From the NCBI GenBank assembly GCA_903839965.1, contig CAIMEK010000277.1:1-10180 (forward strand): a DNA stretch of 10,180 nt, written 5' to 3'. Of this stretch, positions 1 to 6,844 are shown one piece after another (position 1 is the first letter of the stretch; every line of letters begins with the position of its first letter). This stretch comes from an uncultured Acetobacteraceae bacterium. Its GTDB lineage: Bacteria > Pseudomonadota > Alphaproteobacteria > Acetobacterales > Acetobacteraceae. Position numbers and translations under genes: made by a program. The notes under the pieces are model-generated. The model made no database searches, was not told the DNA's origin, and saw only the letters and a program-made list of their open reading frames with translations.

Positions 1-252
1 ATCCTGTTCGACGAGCCGACCTCGGCGCTGGACCCGATCAGCACGCTCAAGATCGAGGAGCTGATCGACGAGCTGAAGCGGGATTTCACCATCGTCATCG
101 TCACCCACAACATGCAGCAGGCCGCGCGCTGCGCCGACCAGGTGGCGTTCTTCTATCTCGGTGAACTGGTCGAGGTGGGATCGGCGACGCAGATGTTCAC
201 CGCGCCGCGGCTGCGGCGGACGCAGGAATACATCACCGGCCGGTTCGGCTGA
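1..252 (+). CDS. pstB: Phosphate ABC transporter ATP-binding protein PstB (3' end only)
   Basis: This is the last 83 codons of the ATPase that powers the PstSCAB high-affinity phosphate importer at the cytoplasmic face of the inner membrane. The window opens inside the Walker B segment (ILFDEPTSALDP), so the Walker A and signature motifs lie outside. After Walker B come the D-loop (SALD) and the switch histidine in VTHNMQQAARCAD, a spacing and wording typical of PstB. The C-terminus (TRRTQEY-like segment, here LRRTQEYITGRFG) is the usual PstB ending. It stops with TGA at 250-252, 17 bases before phoU, consistent with a pst-phoU-phoB operon whose pstSCA part would lie upstream. Family assignment is confident; the gene is cut by the window edge, not by a mutation. 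Confidence 0.95.
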   Translation: MLFDEPTSALDPISTLKIEELIDELKRDFTIVIVTHNMQQAARCADQVAFFYLGELVEVGSATQMFTAPRLRRTQEYITGRFG

Positions 253-269
253 GCGGCAGGGGGAACATC

Positions 270-989
270 ATGGCCGACGTCACAGGACACATCGTCAAGC
301 GGTTCGAGCAGGAGCTCAGCCGGCTGCGCAGCCTGATCACCGACATGGGCGGCATGGTCGAGCGCCAGGTCGCGCTGGCCTGCGCCGCGGTGCTGGAGCG
401 CGATGGCGAGGCGGCCAGCCAGGCGGTGGAATCCGATCCGGCGGTAGACCGGCTGGAGCGCGAGGCCGAGCAGTTCGTCATCGCCCTGCTGGCGCTGCGC
501 CAGCCGATGGCGCAGGACCTGCGCCATATCGTGGCGGGGCTCAAGGTCACCGGCGAACTGGAGCGCATCGGCGACTACGCGAAGAACGTCGCCAAGCGCA
601 GCATCGTGCTGGGCCAGTTCAGCATGCCGTCCTCGCTCAGCGGGCTCGCCCATATGGCCGCGCTGGTGCAGGAGAATCTCAAGGCGGTCATCGATGCGTG
701 GGGCGACAGCGACGCCGAGAAGGCGGTCGAGGTGTGGCGCTCGGACCAGGCGATCGACGACATCTACAACGCGCTGTTCCGCGAACTCATCACCTACATG
801 ATGGAGGACCCGCGCAACATAACGCCATGCACGCACCTGCTGTTCGTCGCCAAGAACCTGGAACGGATGGGCGACCACGCCACCAATATCGCCGAAATGG
901 TCTATTACGCCGTGAAGGGCGAGCCGATGCCGGAAGGTCGGCCGAAGGGCGACGGCTCGGTCTACGCCGTGGTCCGGCCGCAGGAGTAG
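270..989 (+). CDS. phoU: Phosphate signalling regulator PhoU
   Basis: PhoU links the Pst transporter to the PhoR/PhoB two-component system and keeps the Pho response off when phosphate is plentiful. It is a cytoplasmic, all-helical, membrane-peripheral protein. The 239-residue product has the normal length and two repeated PhoU domains. Each ends in a metal-site motif: ELERIGDYAKN (E98, D102) in the first half and NLERMGDHATN (E198, D202) in the second. RQPMAQDLRHIVAGLK around residues 78-92 is also characteristic. The ATG at 270 is preceded by a G-rich Shine-Dalgarno stretch (AGGGGG-like, about 256-262) and follows pstB by 17 bases. It reads straight into phoB with an 11-base gap, so pstB, phoU and phoB are probably cotranscribed. 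No oddities were seen. Confidence 0.96.
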   Translation: MADVTGHIVKRFEQELSRLRSLITDMGGMVERQVALACAAVLERDGEAASQAVESDPAVDRLEREAEQFVIALLALRQPMAQDLRHIVAGLKVTGELERIGDYAKNVAKRSIVLGQFSMPSSLSGLAHMAALVQENLKAVIDAWGDSDAEKAVEVWRSDQAIDDIYNALFRELITYMMEDPRNITPCTHLLFVAKNLERMGDHATNIAEMVYYAVKGEPMPEGRPKGDGSVYAVVRPQE

Positions 990-1000
990 GAGCCAGCCGC

Positions 1001-1708
1001 ATGTCGGATGCAACATCACGCCCGCTGGTGCTGGTCGTGGAAGACGAAGCGGCGCTGGCGACCATGCTGCGCTACAACCTCGAGAAGCAGGGCTTCCGGG
1101 TTGACGAAGCCGCGGACGGCCAGGAAGCGCTGACCCGCATTGCCGAGGAACCGCCGGACCTGGTGCTGCTGGACTGGATGCTGCCGGTGATGTCGGGTAT
1201 CGAGGTGTGCCGGCAGATCCGCCGGCGGCCTGACACGCGCGACCTGCCGGTGATCATGGTGACCGCCCGCACCGATGACCAGGATGCGGTGCGCGGGCTG
1301 AACACCGGGGCGGACGACTACGTTACCAAGCCGTTCAACATGGATGCGCTGCTGGCGCGGGTGCGCGCGCTGCTGCGGCGCGCCGGCGGGGTGCCGGCGA
1401 AGGGCACGCTGAGTTTCCACGACATCACGCTCGACCAGGCCTCGCACCGCGTGCATCGCAACGGCCGTGCCGTGCATGTGGGGCCGACCGAGTACCGGCT
1501 GCTGGAATTCTTCCTGCAGCATCCGCGGCGGGTATTTTCGCGCGAGGACGTGCTCGACGCGGTCTGGGGCCCCGACATCCATGTCGAGCCGCGCACGGTG
1601 GATGTGCATATCCGCCGGTTGCGCAAAGCGATCAACGGCGAGGGCGATCTCGATGTGGTGCGCACCGTGCGCGCCGCCGGCTACGCGCTGGACACCGAGC
1701 CGGTCTGA
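1001..1708 (+). CDS. phoB: Phosphate regulon response regulator PhoB (OmpR/PhoB family)
   Basis: This is the DNA-binding response regulator that, when phosphorylated by PhoR under phosphate starvation, activates Pho-box promoters. The 235-residue protein has an N-terminal receiver domain (about 8-124) with acidic pocket E14-D15, phospho-acceptor D58 in LVLLDWMLP, T88 in VTART and K110 in VTKPF. A C-terminal winged-helix domain (about 135-232) shows PTEYRLLEFF, VFSREDVLDAVWG, RTVDVHIRRLRKAI and VRTVRAAGYAL, matching PhoB of alphaproteobacteria. The ATG at 1001 is chosen because GGAG at 989-992 sits 8 bases ahead and overlaps the phoU TAG stop, and because the receiver fold begins directly after it. 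The same frame is open upstream to 161, but that part is antiparallel noise inside phoU. No phoR gene follows; it may lie upstream of the pst genes. Confidence 0.96.
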   Translation: MSDATSRPLVLVVEDEAALATMLRYNLEKQGFRVDEAADGQEALTRIAEEPPDLVLLDWMLPVMSGIEVCRQIRRRPDTRDLPVIMVTARTDDQDAVRGLNTGADDYVTKPFNMDALLARVRALLRRAGGVPAKGTLSFHDITLDQASHRVHRNGRAVHVGPTEYRLLEFFLQHPRRVFSREDVLDAVWGPDIHVEPRTVDVHIRRLRKAINGEGDLDVVRTVRAAGYALDTEPV

Positions 1709-1955
1709 TCACGGCAGGGTCGGGGCGAGCCGGTCGCGCAGCCAGTCGCCGAGCTGGCTGCCTGACCGCGTGCCGAGGATGATGGTGAAGCTGGGCGCGA
1801 GCAGGATTCGGGGCACGCGGGGTCCTGCCAGCGCACGGCGACGCTGGCCTGGGTGGCGATGCGGGCGGGCCCGGCCATGACGATCCACATGGGACGCCTC
1901 AGACCGCCGGGGCGAACGAATCGCGGCGCAGGATGGAACCCACTGAACGGCGCAT
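1709..1955 (-). pseudogene. Small frame-disrupted gene convergent with phoB, function unknown
   Basis: Not recognised. On the minus strand an ATG at 1955 has a strong Shine-Dalgarno (AGGAG, plus-strand 1963-1967, 7 bases away) and reads MRRSVGSILRRDSFAP before a stop at 1899. The coding signal continues in a second frame from 1890 (MWIVMAGPARIATQ) and then in a third frame (RVPRILLAPSFTIILG) to a TGA ending at 1709, flush against the phoB stop. By my count G/C occupies the third position in 24 of 24 codons of the middle piece and 34 of 36 of the last. Adding one base to each of two G4 runs (1909-1912 and 1819-1822) would join all three pieces into one 82-residue basic protein. This could be a decaying gene, two base-calling errors, or programmed slippage. 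An uninterrupted 89-codon reading from a TTG at 1978 exists, but its first half has poor codon composition. That a gene is or was here is fairly likely; its function is unknown. Confidence 0.5.
1738..1761 (+). terminator. Candidate hairpin downstream of phoB
   Basis: An 8-bp perfect stem (GCAGCCAG at 1738-1745 and CTGGCTGC at 1754-1761) with an 8-base loop lies 30 bases after the phoB stop. It has no T-run, so it would not be a classic intrinsic terminator. It also falls inside the minus-strand broken small gene, where it encodes part of SGSQLGDW, so the symmetry may be coincidental. A role in ending the pst-phoU-phoB transcript is inference only. Confidence 0.25.
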
Positions 1956-2010
1956 CTGTGCTCTCCTGGCAAAACCAAGGCACAGTAGCAGCCGTGATGG
2001 TTCGGAAAGA

Positions 2011-2026
2011 TGACGCGGGTGCGTCA
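2011..2026 (-). terminator. Candidate terminator of the murQ-nagA operon
   Basis: A perfect 6-bp stem (TGACGC at 2011-2016, GCGTCA at 2021-2026) with a 4-base loop overlaps the nagA stop codon (2024-2026). Read on the minus strand, the hairpin is followed directly by TCTTTCC, a short pyrimidine-rich tail. It is short for an intrinsic terminator but rightly placed, at the end of the operon and before the next minus-strand Shine-Dalgarno. Confidence 0.35.
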
Positions 2027-3172
2027 GTCGCGTGATGCTTGCAGCAGCCGGCCGGATTGCCAGACCGCGGCGACATCCAGCGCGGCGTCGAGCAGCACGA
2101 AATCGGCACGGCAACCCGGGGCGAGGCGGCCGCGGTCGGCGAGGCCGACCGCGCGGGCCGGCGTGAGGGTGGCCATGCGCAGCACCGCCGCGAGCGGCAG
2201 GCCGGCGTGGCGGACCGCGTTGCGCACGGCGTCCGCCAAAGTGAGATGCGCGCCGGCCAGGGTGCCGGCTTCGTTCACCAGGCGGCCGTCGCGCAGGTGG
2301 ATGCGCTCGCCGTTCAGCACGAAGCCGGTGCTGTCCGAGGCGGCGGTGGCCATCGCGTCCGACACCAGCAGCAGCGCGTCGGGACCCTTGGCGGCAAAGG
2401 CGATCCGCACGCCGGCAAAATGCGCGTGGTGGCCGTCGACGATGATGCCGGCGAAGCTGGCGGCGCGGTCCAGTGCGGCGCCGACGACGCCGGGCGCGCG
2501 CGGGGCGAAGCCGGACATGGCGTTGTAGAGATGCGTTACGCCCGAGATGCCGGCGGCGAATCCTGCCATGGCTTCGTCGTAGGTGGCATCGGTGTGGCCG
2601 GCGAACACGGTGACACCGGCACGGACCAGTTGCCGGATGCAGGCGGCCGGGACCATTTCGGGGGCCAGCGTGATCAGCAGGGGAGCCGGAAATGGCCTGA
2701 GCAGATCTGCCAGGTCGGCGTCGGTCATGGCGGCGATGGCGTCGGCCGGATGGATGCCGCGGCGGGCGGATGCGATGAAGGGACCCTCCAGATGCAGTCC
2801 CGCGATGCCGGGCACGCCGGCCTCCAGCGCCGCGCGGGCCGCGGCGAGCGCCGCGCGCATTTGTGGCCGCGTGCCGCTGATCAGGGTGGGCAGCAGGGCA
2901 GTGGTGCCGGCGCCGGCATGCGCGGCGGCGATGCGGCGCAAGGTGGCGACCTCGGGCGAGTCGTTGAACAGCACGCCGCCGCCGCCGTTGACCTGCAGGT
3001 CGACGAAGCCGGGCGCCAGCACATGATCGTTCGGCAGGTCGATGCGGTCGGCGCCGGCAGGGATTGCCTGCGGGGCCGCGATGCCGGCGATGCGTTCGCC
3101 ATCGAACAGGACGGCGCGATCGTGCTGCAGGTCGGCGCCGTCGAACAGCCGCGCGGCGAGCAGCGCCTTCAT
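2024..3172 (-). CDS. nagA: N-acetylglucosamine-6-phosphate deacetylase
   Basis: This cytoplasmic amidohydrolase converts GlcNAc-6-phosphate to GlcN-6-phosphate and acetate in amino-sugar catabolism and murein recycling. The 382-residue protein has the family motifs in order: APGFVDLQVNGGGG (53-66), GLHLEGPF with metal ligand E129, FAGHTDAT with H193, THLYNAM with H214, DGHHAH (246-251) and LLVSDAMA with catalytic aspartate D272. The first motif is Q60-x-N62 rather than the HxH of two-metal amidohydrolases, as in Escherichia coli NagA, suggesting a one-metal enzyme. The ATG at 3172 overlaps the murQ stop as ATGA, and I see no good Shine-Dalgarno before it, so translation is probably coupled to murQ. 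No glucosamine-6-phosphate deaminase (nagB) follows. The stop lies in a small hairpin that may end the transcript. Confidence 0.95.
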   Translation of the reverse strand: MKALLAARLFDGADLQHDRAVLFDGERIAGIAAPQAIPAGADRIDLPNDHVLAPGFVDLQVNGGGGVLFNDSPEVATLRRIAAAHAGAGTTALLPTLISGTRPQMRAALAAARAALEAGVPGIAGLHLEGPFIASARRGIHPADAIAAMTDADLADLLRPFPAPLLITLAPEMVPAACIRQLVRAGVTVFAGHTDATYDEAMAGFAAGISGVTHLYNAMSGFAPRAPGVVGAALDRAASFAGIIVDGHHAHFAGVRIAFAAKGPDALLLVSDAMATAASDSTGFVLNGERIHLRDGRLVNEAGTLAGAHLTLADAVRNAVRHAGLPLAAVLRMATLTPARAVGLADRGRLAPGCRADFVLLDAALDVAAVWQSGRLLQASRD

Positions 3173-4080
3173 TTGCCAAGGCCGGCGAGGGCCGCATGCA
3201 GGTGGCCGCCATGCCGGGCAAGCAACGACTCCGCCGCTGCGCGATCGAGGCCGTGCAGCACCAGCACCGCGGTCTTCACCCGCCCGTCGGCTGCATCGAG
3301 GGCGACGCGCAGGGTGTCGTCGTCCTGCCCGGTCAGTTCCCGCAGCATGCGCAGGGCGCGCCCGCGCAGCTTGGCGTTGCGCGCGTTCATGTCGACCATC
3401 AGGCCGCGATGGATGCGTCCCAGACGCACCATGAGGAGACTGGAAAACAGGTTCAGCACGACCTTCTGCGCCGTGCCGGCCTTCATGCGCGTCGAACCGG
3501 CGATCGCCTCGGCGCCGGTTTCGATGAGCACGGGATGCGCCGCCGCGCTCAGCAGGGCGCCGCCGGGGCTGTTGGCGATACCGATGGTGAGCGCGCCGCG
3601 CCGGGCGGATTGCGCGACGACGGTGGTGGTGTAGGGGGTCGATCCGCTGGCGGCGATGCCGATGACGACGTCGTCGGGCCCGATGGCGTGGGCCGCGACA
3701 TCACTTTCGGCGGCGGCACGATCGTCCTCGGCATTTTCGATCGAGCGGGTAAAAGCCGCGGCGCCGCCTGCCATCAACAGCACCAGCCTGTCCGCCGGCC
3801 AGTCGAAGGTGGGCGGCAATTCGGCGCCGTCCTGCACGCCGATGCGCCCCGACGTTCCGGCGCCGGCGTAGACCAGGCGGCCGTCGCCGGCGAGACGGGG
3901 CAACGCCGCATCGACGGCGGCGGCAATTGCCGGCAAGGCGGCGTGCACGGCGGCCACGGCGGCCAGTTGGCTTTCCCAGAGGGTCTGCAGAACCTCGCCG
4001 GGCGGCCAGCGGTCGAGGTCACGAAAGCGCGGGCTGATGCCCTCGGTCGCTGCCGGCGGGGCATGATCGGAACCCTTCAC
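3169..4080 (-). CDS. murQ: N-acetylmuramic acid 6-phosphate etherase
   Basis: MurQ cleaves the lactyl ether of MurNAc-6-phosphate to give GlcNAc-6-phosphate and D-lactate, feeding NagA encoded directly downstream. The 303-residue length is typical. It is a SIS-domain protein: LVYAGAGTSGRIGVQDGAELPPTF (about 69-92), SIENAEDD (113-120), GIAASGSTPYT (141-151) and EAIAGSTRMKAGTAQK (191-206). By analogy with E. coli MurQ, E87 and E118 are the likely catalytic acid/base residues. A C-terminal helical tail carries a UBA-like segment. The start is GTG at 4080, supported by an AAGGTG-type Shine-Dalgarno about five bases ahead (plus-strand 4086-4091). The overlap with nagA makes a two-gene recycling operon. 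A MurNAc kinase (amgK or anmK) or a MurNAc transporter is not in the window, so the substrate source is unknown. Confidence 0.95.
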   Translation of the reverse strand: MKGSDHAPPAATEGISPRFRDLDRWPPGEVLQTLWESQLAAVAAVHAALPAIAAAVDAALPRLAGDGRLVYAGAGTSGRIGVQDGAELPPTFDWPADRLVLLMAGGAAAFTRSIENAEDDRAAAESDVAAHAIGPDDVVIGIAASGSTPYTTTVVAQSARRGALTIGIANSPGGALLSAAAHPVLIETGAEAIAGSTRMKAGTAQKVVLNLFSSLLMVRLGRIHRGLMVDMNARNAKLRGRALRMLRELTGQDDDTLRVALDAADGRVKTAVLVLHGLDRAAAESLLARHGGHLHAALAGLGK

Positions 4081-4241
4081 ACGTCACCTTGATCTTTCAC
4101 GGCCGGTTCGGAGCCGGTGCCGGCGGCTTGCAGCGGGACGCGGAGCTTCGCTTCTGCCGAGCGGGGAAAAGAAATCTTTTGCACCCATCGAAAACCGCTG
4201 TTACGAGACTGCGTCTTTATGGCAGGATTCCGAGTCGCTCG

Positions 4242-4258
4242 CGATTCGCGACGAATCG
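4242..4258. repeat. Perfect 7-bp inverted repeat upstream of the HU gene
   Basis: CGATTCG and CGAATCG flank a CGA centre, 37 bases before the HU start codon, in the 215-base gap between divergent murQ and the HU gene. It could be an operator or a 5' UTR hairpin. No convincing sigma-70 promoter pair is visible beside it, so its role is open. Confidence 0.35.
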
Positions 4259-4295
4259 TTCGCCCGCAGTCCCTAACGGAAGGAAACAGGACCGC

Positions 4296-4565
4296 ATGTC
4301 GAAAGCTTTTATCGCCCAGGTCATCCAGGACTCGGCCGGCCTGACCGGCACGGCGTCGAATCGCGCCGCTGGCGACCTGATGTCCGCCATCGTCAAGGAA
4401 CTCAAGAAGAACGGGCGGTTCACGCTGCCCAGCTTCGGCACCTTCATCGTCCGCAAGACCAAGGCGCGCAAAGGGTTGAACCCGCGCACCGGCGAGGCGA
4501 TCAAGGTGAAGGCTGGCAAGACCGTGCGCTTCAAGGCTTCGCCGACGCTGAAGAAAGGCGTCTGA
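4296..4565 (+). CDS. HU family DNA-binding protein
   Basis: This is a small basic histone-like protein that binds and bends DNA as a dimer and helps organise the nucleoid. The 89-residue length matches the HU/IHF family (about 90). N-terminal helices (about 3-38) lead to the conserved LPSFGTFIVRKTKARKG saddle and the DNA-binding arm, with the NPRTGEAIKV signature whose proline intercalates in HU/IHF. It ends with VRFKASPTLKKGV. The N-terminal half (FIAQVIQDSAGLTGTASNRAAGDLM) diverges from the standard HU sequence, so this may be a paralogue rather than the main HU. I therefore give no symbol. The ATG at 4296 is preceded by GGAAGGA (4278-4284, rather far) and AGGA (4288-4291, rather close). 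It is monocistronic, divergent from murQ and convergent with parE. Confidence 0.93.
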   Translation: MSKAFIAQVIQDSAGLTGTASNRAAGDLMSAIVKELKKNGRFTLPSFGTFIVRKTKARKGLNPRTGEAIKVKAGKTVRFKASPTLKKGV

Positions 4566-4627
4566 AGCAGGCCGGATCGCAGTTACTGGAGCCGCTGTTT
4601 CCAAAGGCCCTCCAGACGAACGGGTTC

Positions 4628-4681
4628 CCAGGGGCCATTGGCGCGCCGCGCGCTTCATCGCGACGGGCCGGTGGCCCCTGG
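4628..4681. terminator. Inverted repeat between convergent HU and parE genes, likely bidirectional terminator
   Basis: A perfect 10-bp inverted repeat (CCAGGGGCCA at 4628-4637, TGGCCCCTGG at 4672-4681) brackets a GC-rich 34-base centre, and the stem can grow inward with G-U pairs. It lies between two convergent stop codons (4565 and 4688), the expected site of a shared terminator. No T-run follows on either strand, so it would have to work as a strong hairpin or with Rho. Confidence 0.45.
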
Positions 4682-4687
4682 CCTGCA

Positions 4688-6676
4688 TCAGACGTCGACG
4701 TCCTCTACCGTGCGGGCGTGCTCCTGGATGAACGCAAAGCGTAATTCCGGCTTGCGGCCCATCAGGCTTTCGACCAGGTCATCGGTTTTCTTCCGCTCGT
4801 CGGGGGGCGCCACCACCTTGAGCAGGGTGCGCCGCGCCGGGTCCATGGTGGTCTCCTTCAAGGCCGCCGGCGGCATTTCGCCGAGTCCCTTGAAGCGGCT
4901 GACCTCCACTTTCGCGTTCGGCTTGAACTGCCTGAGCTTGCGCTCGCGGTCGGCGTCATCCATGGCATAGACCGACTTCGCGCCCTGGGTCAGGCGGTAC
5001 AGCGGCGGCTGCGCCAGGAACACGTGGCCGTGGCGCACGAGTTCGGGAAGCTCGCGATAGAAGAACGTCATCAGCAACGAGGCGATGTGGGCGCCGTCCA
5101 CGTCGGCGTCGGTCATGATGACGATGCGGCCGTACCGCAGGCGGAGGCGGTCGAAACGATCCCCCACGCCGCAGCCCAATGCCTCGATGAGGTCCTTCAG
5201 TTCCTGGTTGCCCCGCAGCTTGTCGGCCGAGGCGCTGGCGACGTTGAGGATCTTGCCGCGCAGCGGCAACACCGCCTGGGTGGCACGGTCGCGCGCCTGC
5301 TTGGCCGAGCCGCCGGCACTGTCGCCCTCGACCAGGAACAGCTCGGTGCGCGCGGCATCCTCGAGGGTGCAGTCGGCGAGTTTACCGGGCAGGCGCAGCC
5401 GGCGGGTGGCCGACTTGCGCGGCGTGTCCTTCAGTTCGCGGCGGCGCAGGCGTTCCTCGGCGCGTTCGATGACGTGGGCGAGCAGGTTGTCCGCCGTGCC
5501 CGGATCGCCGGCGAGGAAATGGTCGAAGCGGTCGCGTACCGCCGACTCGACGAGCCGCGCCGCCTCCGGACTGGTCAGCTTTTCCTTGGTCTGGCCCTGG
5601 AACTGCGGGTCGCGCAGGAACACCGAGAGCTTGGCCGTCATGCTGGCGGTGAGATCATCGGCGGTTATCGAGGCGGCGTGGCGGTTGTTGCGATGCTCGC
5701 CCCAGGCGCGCAAACCCTTCAGCAGGGCGGCGCGGAATCCGGCTTCATGGGTGCCGCCCTGCGCGGTTGGCACAGTGTTGCAATAGGAGTGCAGGAAGCC
5801 TTCGCCTTCCGCCAGCCAGGTCGCTGCCCACTCCATGCGCCCGGCCTTCTGCCCATCGGCGGCACTGGGCAGGTCGGCCTCGCCCGACCATAGCTGGGCG
5901 ACCTGCGCGGCCCCGTTGATATCCGCCTCCAGGCTGTCGCGCAGGCCGCCCGGGAAGTGCAGCACAGCCTCGGCCGGCACCTCGTCGCGGCCCTGCAGCA
6001 ACGCCGGGTCGCAGACCCAGCGGAGTTCGACGCCCCGGAACAGGTAGGCCTTGGAGCGGCACAGCCGGTAGAGGCGCGCGGGCTGGAACTGCAGGGCGCC
6101 GAAGATCTGCGGATCGGGGTGGAAGCGGATGCTCGTGCCGCGCCGGTTGTTGATCGGCCCGGCGTTGACCAGCTTGGTCTTCGGCCGGCCGCGGGCATAG
6201 TCCTGCTTCCACAGGTTGCGGTCGCGCGCCACCTCGACCTGCAACTGGTCCGACAGCGCGTTGACCACGGAGGCGCCCACGCCGTGCAGGCCGCCGGAGG
6301 TGTCGTAGACCTTGCCGCCGAACTTGCCGCCGGAATGCAGCGTCGTGAGGATGACCTCCAACGCCGACAGGTGCTTGAACTTGGGGTGCGGATCGACCGG
6401 CACGCCGCGGCCGTTGTCGCGCACGGTCAGGAAGTTGCCGGCCTCCAGGCGCATTTCGATGCGGTCGGCGTGACCGGCCACGGCCTCGTCCATGGCGTTG
6501 TCGAGGATTTCGGCGGCGAGGTGATGGAGCGCGGCCTCGTCGGTGCCGCCGACGTACATGCCGGGGTGGCGCCGGACGGGCTCCAGCCCCTCCAGCACCT
6601 CGATGTCCTTGGCGGAGTACTCCGCCGATTCCCTGCCGCCCTTTTTCGAGGGGGCGCCGAACAGGTCGTCGTTCAT
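4688..6676 (-). CDS. parE: DNA topoisomerase IV subunit B
   Basis: This is the ATPase subunit of topoisomerase IV, which with ParC decatenates daughter chromosomes. The 662-residue protein starts DLFG and reads YSAKDIEVLEGLEPVRRHPGM, the usual ParE opening in alphaproteobacteria. The GHKL ATPase domain has E56 and N60 in AEILDNAMDE, DNGRG (87-91) and SGGLHGVGASVVNAL. A transducer domain follows, with the ATP-sensing lysine K365 in QTKEKL. The Toprim domain shows LVEGDSAGGSA (E450), PLRGKILNV, and the metal triad D523/D525/D527 in TDADVDGAH. RFKGLGEMPP (594-603) and the C-terminal VEDVDV complete it. The short length and lack of a GyrB insert favour ParE over GyrB. The ATG at 6676 has only a weak GGGA-type Shine-Dalgarno. 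No parC is adjacent. Confidence 0.93.
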   Translation of the reverse strand: MNDDLFGAPSKKGGRESAEYSAKDIEVLEGLEPVRRHPGMYVGGTDEAALHHLAAEILDNAMDEAVAGHADRIEMRLEAGNFLTVRDNGRGVPVDPHPKFKHLSALEVILTTLHSGGKFGGKVYDTSGGLHGVGASVVNALSDQLQVEVARDRNLWKQDYARGRPKTKLVNAGPINNRRGTSIRFHPDPQIFGALQFQPARLYRLCRSKAYLFRGVELRWVCDPALLQGRDEVPAEAVLHFPGGLRDSLEADINGAAQVAQLWSGEADLPSAADGQKAGRMEWAATWLAEGEGFLHSYCNTVPTAQGGTHEAGFRAALLKGLRAWGEHRNNRHAASITADDLTASMTAKLSVFLRDPQFQGQTKEKLTSPEAARLVESAVRDRFDHFLAGDPGTADNLLAHVIERAEERLRRRELKDTPRKSATRRLRLPGKLADCTLEDAARTELFLVEGDSAGGSAKQARDRATQAVLPLRGKILNVASASADKLRGNQELKDLIEALGCGVGDRFDRLRLRYGRIVIMTDADVDGAHIASLLMTFFYRELPELVRHGHVFLAQPPLYRLTQGAKSVYAMDDADRERKLRQFKPNAKVEVSRFKGLGEMPPAALKETTMDPARRTLLKVVAPPDERKKTDDLVESLMGRKPELRFAFIQEHARTVEDVDV

Positions 6677-6700
6677 GCTGTGTTCCCGTGGCGGGGTCGC

Positions 6701-6730
6701 ACTTTACCCAGTGCGGCCGAATCCCCGCAA
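6701..6730 (-). promoter_or_regulatory. parE: Candidate parE promoter
   Basis: On the minus strand TTGCGG (6730-6725) and TAAAGT (6706-6701) are separated by 18 bases, ending 25 bases before the parE ATG. The match to the sigma-70 consensus is partial (3/6 and 4/6), and the -35 overlaps a small CCCCGC/GCGGGG hairpin (6723-6745). This is a weak prediction. Confidence 0.25.
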
Positions 6731-6796
6731 GCACGGGTGGCGGGGTTGCGCGTCGGCATTCTGTGCTCCCCGGGGATTGCCGGGGTGCGCAATTAT

Positions 6797-6805
6797 CCCC
6801 CCCCC
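6797..6805. repeat. Nine-base C/G homopolymer between the MFS gene and parE
   Basis: A run of nine C on the plus strand (G on the minus) lies in the 168-base gap between the MFS stop and the parE start. On the minus strand it is followed immediately by ATAATT, which resembles a -10 element. I find no -35 at the proper distance (TTGTCG lies only 13 bases from GATAAT). The tract is prone to slippage and to sequencing error. Confidence 0.7.
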
Positions 6806-6844
6806 GCCGCCGACAACGGGCCGGCCAGGTCGCCTTCCGCAGAA

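Noticed and set aside
161..1000. Open frame extending phoB upstream to 161
   Set aside because: It runs through phoU in another frame, with Arg/Gly/His-rich composition typical of GC-rich shadow frames. phoB has its own Shine-Dalgarno and a natural start at 1001.
1709..1978. Uninterrupted 89-codon minus-strand reading from a TTG start
   Set aside because: The first half has many A/T third positions and no Shine-Dalgarno at the TTG. The strong AGGAG points instead to the ATG at 1955, so I prefer the frame-switching explanation.
2039..3634. 531-codon plus-strand frame opposite nagA and murQ
   Set aside because: Antisense shadow of two well-supported enzymes, with no motif and no ribosome site.
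4179..4206. TTGCAC / TTACGA as a promoter for the HU gene
   Set aside because: The -10 matches consensus at only one position and spacing is 16, so I could not support it.
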